From: Candidatus Taylorbacteria bacterium RIFCSPHIGHO2_12_FULL_45_16
Lineage (GTDB): Bacteria; Patescibacteriota; Minisyncoccia; Phycocordibacterales; PALSA-1337
Length of the DNA stretch: 39,781 nucleotides
Assembly: GCA_001821055.1 (NCBI GenBank)
Contig: MHRT01000005.1
Span: forward strand, 1 to 39,781
Reading direction: 5' to 3'
Both the position numbers and the translations under genes were made by a program. The notes under the pieces are model-generated. The model had not been told where the DNA came from and did no database searches. It was given only the letters and a program-made list of their open reading frames with translations. Shown piece by piece: positions 34,864-39,781 of this stretch (positions are counted from its first letter, which is position 1; every line of letters begins with the position of its first letter).

Positions 34864-35601
34864 ATGAATCCCGAAGCTAAATCTGCCCCAAAAACCCCAG
34901 CAAAAGGCCATCTTCATCCGATGACTCAGATCATCCGCGAGATCCAGACTGTCTTCGGAGAACTTGGCTTTGAAGTTGCAGATGGACCAGAACTCGAAAC
35001 TGAACATTTCAACTTTGATGCACTGAATGTTCCGGCAGATCACCCAGCTAGGGATATGCAGGATACATTTTGGATCAAACCTCTAAAAGGTTCACAAGAG
35101 AGGCCAGTTCTCCGGACTCATACCACCTCGGTTACCGCCAGAGCTTTGGCAGAATGTAAAGATCAATTTCCGATTCGCAAAATATTTCTTGGAAAGGTGT
35201 TTCGTAATGAAGCAACCGATATCACTCATGAAGCCCAGTTTTTTCAGTTGGATGGCGTCTATGTCGACAAAAATGTTTCCCTTGCTGATCTTAAAAGTAC
35301 TTTGCTTTATTTCTACAAAAAAATTCTTGGCGATGATGTCGAAGTCCGTTTCCGCCCGAGTTATTTCTCCTTCACTGAGCCTTCGGCAGAAGTCGATGTC
35401 AAATTTAAGGGCAAATGGTTGGAAATGATGGGTGCCGGAATGTTGCATCAAAATGTCTTCAAAGCCGCTGGAGTAGATCCTGATCTTTGGTGTGGTTTTG
35501 CTTTTGGCGGTGGAATCGACCGCCTCCTCATGGTCAAATATGGCATTGATGACATCCGTTCGCTCTATTCAGGGGATTTGAGGTTTGTTAATCAGTTTTG
35601 A
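34864..35601 (+). CDS. pheS: Phenylalanyl-tRNA synthetase alpha subunit (short form)
   Basis: HLHPMTQIIREIQTVFGELGFEVADGPELETEHFNFDALNVPADHPARDMQDTFW. Confidence 0.97.
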   Translation: MNPEAKSAPKTPAKGHLHPMTQIIREIQTVFGELGFEVADGPELETEHFNFDALNVPADHPARDMQDTFWIKPLKGSQERPVLRTHTTSVTARALAECKDQFPIRKIFLGKVFRNEATDITHEAQFFQLDGVYVDKNVSLADLKSTLLYFYKKILGDDVEVRFRPSYFSFTEPSAEVDVKFKGKWLEMMGAGMLHQNVFKAAGVDPDLWCGFAFGGGIDRLLMVKYGIDDIRSLYSGDLRFVNQF

Positions 35602-35606
35602 TTTTT

Positions 35607-35825
35607 ATGAAACTCGGAATATATAAACATTCAAAAAAGGGCAATTTATATCGTGTAATTGGTGTGGCCAAACATTCTGAAACTTTTGAGCCAATGGTTG
35701 TCTATGAAGCTCAATACGACAATCCAGTTTCCAAACTCTGGGTTCGACCGCTGGCGATTTTTGAGGACATAGTTGAAATAGAAGGCAAAAAAACACCACG
35801 TTTCCAATTTGTCAAAGAATCATAA
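35607..35825 (+). CDS. DUF1653 family protein
   Basis: GIYKHSKKGNLYRVIGVAKHSETFEPMVVYEAQY...LWVRPLAIFEDIVE. Confidence 0.75.
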   Translation: MKLGIYKHSKKGNLYRVIGVAKHSETFEPMVVYEAQYDNPVSKLWVRPLAIFEDIVEIEGKKTPRFQFVKES

Positions 35826-35830
35826 ATAAC

Positions 35831-37813
35831 ATGAAAATTTCCTACAACTGGCTCCAAACATATTTCGAAGACAAACTTCCGTCAGCTGAAAAACTGGCAT
35901 CAGAGATTACTTTCCGTGCTTGTGAAGTCGAAAGCGTTGAAAAAGTCGGAGATGATTCCGTTATTGATATCAATGTTTTGCCCGATCGGGCACCTTATGC
36001 TTTATCACATCGCGGTATCGCCGGGGAAGTTGCGGCCATATTTGGTCTCAGACTCAAAAAGAATAAATTTTCTGGTGACGATATTCTTTTGCCGAAAAAT
36101 ATTGACTCTGCAAAAAAACTGGACAGTTTAAAAAATAGCAGACTCGGTCAACCATCAATCCGGATAGATGATGAATCACTTTGCTCACGTTATTGTGCCA
36201 GATATATTGGCAATGTTAAAATCACTGAATCTCCAGATTGGCTCAAAAAGCCACTGACAGTTCTTGGTCAACGCTCGATCAATACGATCGTCGATGTTAC
36301 AAACTACTCTATGTTCGATATTGGTCAGCCGATGCACGCTTTTGACGCTGATAAAATAAAAGGCACATTCGTTTTACGTCGTGCCAGAACTGGGGAAAGG
36401 ATCATCCTTTTGGATGGCAAAGAAATCATACTTGATGAAACTATGCTTATTGAAGCTGATGACGATGGATTACTTGCCATCGCTGGTGTGAAAGGTGGTA
36501 AAAGGGCAGAGATTTCTCCGGAGACGAAAAATGTTATGCTCGTCAGTGGCAATTTCAATCCTGTCAACATTCGCAAGACTTCAACCAAGATTGGCATTCG
36601 GACTGATGCTTCGAAACGTTTCGAAAATGGCCTGTCAATCAAATTGCAACCTGAAGCGATTAATCAGGCTACAAAACTCATTTTGAATCTTTCAAAAGAT
36701 GTCATTATTGGAGATCTCGCTGATGCTTATCCAAAACCAATCTTACCAAAGAGTATTACTGCGAAAATAAATGACATCGTCGGTGTACTTGGGATTGATA
36801 TCTCTGATAAAGAAATTGTTGCCATTCTGGGGCGGTTGAATCTCGAAGTGGCCCAAAAAGGCAATACCTTGACCATTTCCATACCCCCATCAAGGCTCGA
36901 TATTCGTGATTGGCGCGATATTCCTGAGGAAGTCGGCCGAATGTATGGCTATGACAAAATCAAGGCCAATAATTCGGTTATTTCATCCCTAAAGCCGAAA
37001 GTTTCGAAAAACTGCTATTATGCCGAGAAAATCAAAAATGTACTAATTGAAGCTGGTTTTTCCGAGGTCTATACATATAGCTTAGTCGCAAAAGGTGTCT
37101 ATGAGATTGAAAAGCCTTTGGCGGCTGATAAAAATCATTTGAGGACAAACTTGGCCGATGGTTTGACAAAATCCCTTGAACTTAATGCCAAAAATGCCCC
37201 ATTGCTCAATTTGGATAAAATTAAAATATTTGAAGTCGGTCGGGTTTTTACTGATGATGGAGAAAAGATTTCTTTGTCGATCGGTGTGTCACCTGTGAAG
37301 AAAATCAAAGATTATTCAGCTGAACAGGAGATGAAGGAAGCAGTTTCACTGATCTCTAAGACCTTTGGCGGAGTTTCAGTCGAATTGAATACGAATCAGA
37401 AACTTATTGATGGCGCCGGAGTCGTTGCTGAAATTGATTTACAATCACTGATCAAAGATTTGCCAATTCCAAAATCTTACGATGATCTTCATTTTTCCAA
37501 AGCCGTATTGATTGAATACAAGAAGTTTTCATTGTATCCGTTTATCGTCCGTGATATTGCTGTTTTTGTCCGAGGTTCCACCCCGGACACAGAGGTCTCT
37601 AAATCAATCAAAAAGGGTATTGCTGTTGCCGGAGCTTCCGATTTGCTTGCCCGGTATTCATTATTTGACACCTTCAAAAAAGATGACAAAACATCATATG
37701 CCTTTCGGGTGGTTTTCCAATCAATGGAAAAAACTCTGACTGATGATGAGGCAAATTCAATTATGGAAAAGATTTATAGGGAGATGAAGAAGAATGGGTG
37801 GGAGGTGAGATAA
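35831..37813 (+). CDS. pheT: Phenylalanyl-tRNA synthetase beta subunit (short form)
   Basis: MKISYNWLQTYFEDKLPSAEKLASEITFRACEVESV...INVLPDRAPYALSHRGIAGEVAA; C-terminal anticodon-binding-like domain present. Confidence 0.96.
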   Translation: MKISYNWLQTYFEDKLPSAEKLASEITFRACEVESVEKVGDDSVIDINVLPDRAPYALSHRGIAGEVAAIFGLRLKKNKFSGDDILLPKNIDSAKKLDSLKNSRLGQPSIRIDDESLCSRYCARYIGNVKITESPDWLKKPLTVLGQRSINTIVDVTNYSMFDIGQPMHAFDADKIKGTFVLRRARTGERIILLDGKEIILDETMLIEADDDGLLAIAGVKGGKRAEISPETKNVMLVSGNFNPVNIRKTSTKIGIRTDASKRFENGLSIKLQPEAINQATKLILNLSKDVIIGDLADAYPKPILPKSITAKINDIVGVLGIDISDKEIVAILGRLNLEVAQKGNTLTISIPPSRLDIRDWRDIPEEVGRMYGYDKIKANNSVISSLKPKVSKNCYYAEKIKNVLIEAGFSEVYTYSLVAKGVYEIEKPLAADKNHLRTNLADGLTKSLELNAKNAPLLNLDKIKIFEVGRVFTDDGEKISLSIGVSPVKKIKDYSAEQEMKEAVSLISKTFGGVSVELNTNQKLIDGAGVVAEIDLQSLIKDLPIPKSYDDLHFSKAVLIEYKKFSLYPFIVRDIAVFVRGSTPDTEVSKSIKKGIAVAGASDLLARYSLFDTFKKDDKTSYAFRVVFQSMEKTLTDDEANSIMEKIYREMKKNGWEVR

Positions 37814-37890
37814 TAGAAACTTTTGTAAATTTTTCCAGATAATAATCTACAAAAATTCCATTTTTCGGAAAAGTCTGAGAAATAAAAGCA

Positions 37891-37917
37891 TCCCCGGACA
37901 CCATGTGTATCCGGGGA
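37891..37917. repeat. Hairpin in the pheT-gyrB spacer
   Basis: TCCCCGGA...TCCGGGGA perfect 8-bp stem. Confidence 0.75.
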
Positions 37918-38470
37918 CGACTGTAACCTGGTTTGCCCAACGTAGTGCCAATGTCAAATCGACACCTTGTCTTCTCAGAGGCAAATACCTTCTAAACATT
38001 GCCAAGATCCGTCGTCGATCTACTCTGCGTGTCTATGTGGTTGGTTTCACTCAACGTTAGTTTTTTGGGAATCTTATAGCAATAATCTTCCACTTTCTGT
38101 TGACTGATACAGTGTTCCACACTTTCACGAAGATATGCAATGGTCGAAGAGAAACGTTTTGCGGGATTCCTTTTTTCCCATAACTACGTAAACCCCTTGT
38201 CTCGACTGGGTTTCTAACTGTTAGGATCATAACCCTTTTATTATAAAAAGTCAAATCTACTCACATATTTTTATCCCCAACCACATCATTTTTCCACCAA
38301 ATAGTCGCTTCCTTTGATGGGGCAAACCTGCTATAATTAATGGCATAAAAACAATATTTCAGAGGTTCAAAATAACCCTTTATTGAGCCATATTTTGAGT
38401 CTTTTTCAAGAGTGTTTTTTATTTAATTCCGTTTTGATTTATTCAAACCTTACTTACCAAAAAAGCTCAC

Positions 38471-39781
38471 ATGGCAGCCGAAAAAGAAACCAAAAAATAC
38501 AAGAAAACCTTGACGAAAGAAACGACAAAAGAATCGGTAAAAGGCGCCGGTAAGGGCAAATATGATGCCTCCGCAATTACCGTCCTTGAAGGACTAGAAC
38601 CGGTCCGTAAGCGTCCTGGAATGTATATTGGCACAACCGGTCCTGATGGTTTGCATCATCTGATTACCGAGATTTTTGACAACTCCCGCGACGAGGCCAT
38701 GGGCGGATTCGCCAATGACATCGAGATCGCGCTTCTGCCGAACAATCGAGTCCGCGTTACCGACAATGGCCGCGGTATTCCTGTAGACATTCATAAACAG
38801 AGCAAGGTTTCGGCTTTGGAAATGGTCATGACCACGCTCCATGCTGGTGGCAAATTTGGCGGGGAAGACAGTGGCTACAAAGTTTCTGGTGGTCTTCACG
38901 GCGTCGGCGCTTCGGTCGTCAATGCCTTGTCGGTATATACCCAAGTACTTGTGCATAAGGAGGGGGGTATTTACATGCAGGAATATTCCATCGGCAAACG
39001 CAAGTCCGCGGTTAAGAGAATCGGTTCTACCAAACAACATGGAACCATTGTTACTTTCGAACCAGACGCCACAATTTTCAGAGAAGGTATTATTTTTGAT
39101 TTCAATCGCGTCGTCACTCACATGCGCCAGCAGGCCTATCTCGTTCCAGCTTTGCGGATCAGCGTCATTGACGTTCGCGGTCAATTTGCTGGCTTTGGTT
39201 GTGACAATGAATTGTTTTATATTCGCGATACCGGCGTCGATGCTCCGTCATACACTTTCTTCTTTGAGGGCGGCCTCGTTTCGCTCGTCAGGTTCACCAA
39301 TCAAGTTTACAAGCCCCTTCACAAGAATATTTTCTATGTCGAAAAGAAGGCTGAGGGAGTGGAATCGGTCGAAGTCGCTCTCCAATACGCTGACGATGTT
39401 TCCTCGCGCGTCATGGCCTTTGCCAACAACATTGCCAACCCTGAAGGTGGAACGCATGTGACCGGATTCAAGACCGCTCTCACTCGTTCGTTGAATACAT
39501 ATGCAAAAAATAACAATTTTTCAAAAGGCGAGAGCGATACGTTCATCGGTGATGATGCTCTGGAAGGTCTGACGGCGGTTATCTCGGTCAAACTCCTCGA
39601 AGTTCAGTTCGAAGGTCAGACCAAGGCCAAACTTGGGTCTACCGAGGCTCAAGGCGCGGTAGCAGGTATTTTTGGAGATGCGTTTGCCGCATTCCTGGAA
39701 GAGAATCCTGATGATGCCCGTGGTATTATCAACAAGGTTATTTTGGCCATGAAGGCCCGCAAAGCCGCCAAAGCCGCCAAG
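38471..39781 (+). CDS. gyrB: DNA gyrase subunit B (partial, runs off right edge)
   Basis: ITVLEGLEPVRKRPGMYIGTTGPDGLHHLITEIFDNSRDEA; GGLHGVGASVVNALS; open for 437 codons to the window end, so absent from the ORF track. Confidence 0.97.
   Translation, partial: MAAEKETKKYKKTLTKETTKESVKGAGKGKYDASAITVLEGLEPVRKRPGMYIGTTGPDGLHHLITEIFDNSRDEAMGGFANDIEIALLPNNRVRVTDNGRGIPVDIHKQSKVSALEMVMTTLHAGGKFGGEDSGYKVSGGLHGVGASVVNALSVYTQVLVHKEGGIYMQEYSIGKRKSAVKRIGSTKQHGTIVTFEPDATIFREGIIFDFNRVVTHMRQQAYLVPALRISVIDVRGQFAGFGCDNELFYIRDTGVDAPSYTFFFEGGLVSLVRFTNQVYKPLHKNIFYVEKKAEGVESVEVALQYADDVSSRVMAFANNIANPEGGTHVTGFKTALTRSLNTYAKNNNFSKGESDTFIGDDALEGLTAVISVKLLEVQFEGQTKAKLGSTEAQGAVAGIFGDAFAAFLEENPDDARGIINKVILAMKARKAAKAAK

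Noticed and set aside
38057-38254. 65-aa minus ORF, and a GTG-start ORF at 37905-38060 in the same spacer
   Set aside because: No clear SD or recognisable motif; the region is hairpin-rich. Kept only as a structured spacer.
38594-39184. 196-aa minus-strand ORF and the 38841-39461 plus-strand ORF
   Set aside because: Both overlap the strong gyrB frame (38471 to the edge).
1-39781. CRISPR arrays, rRNA genes, prophage modules
   Set aside because: No regularly spaced repeat-spacer array, no rRNA sequence and no phage structural genes seen by reading.

Overview
This 39.8 kb window appears to come from a Candidate Phyla Radiation (Patescibacteria/Parcubacteria-like) chromosome. That assignment is an inference from gene content, spacer style and the absence of rpmD between rpsE and rplO. 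Core content: rpsA, gyrA, tuf, a broken-up S10/spc ribosomal-protein cluster (rpsJ to secY), rpsB-tsf, tRNA-Thr(TGT), pheS/pheT, and gyrB running off the right edge. Accessory genes sit between or inside the ribosomal blocks: a RAYT transposase with flanking palindromes, HicBA, an SGNH hydrolase, a two-component system, an NlpC/P60-like peptidase, a toxin-like ORF, a DAP/lysine-type trio (aminotransferase, LysA-like, DapB-like), an orphan kinase, an MFS transporter and an HNH nuclease. The strongest unexplained signals are: (1) an iterated 11-bp direct-repeat promoter box with fixed geometry (6 bp to a TGATAN -10 hexamer) at three loci, including the promoter of the histidine kinase beside an OmpR-type regulator, with a fourth degenerate copy upstream of rpsS; (2) one 55-bp repeat carried in frame, in opposite orientations, inside both GyrA and ribosomal protein L3; (3) a 159-bp near-perfect hairpin element between rpsJ and rplC; (4) RAYT-flanking 36-42 bp palindromes fused to coding ends; (5) paralogous hairpin spacers in four ribosomal intergenic regions; (6) a candidate sRNA behind a consensus promoter. 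All homology calls were made by eye; no searches were run.
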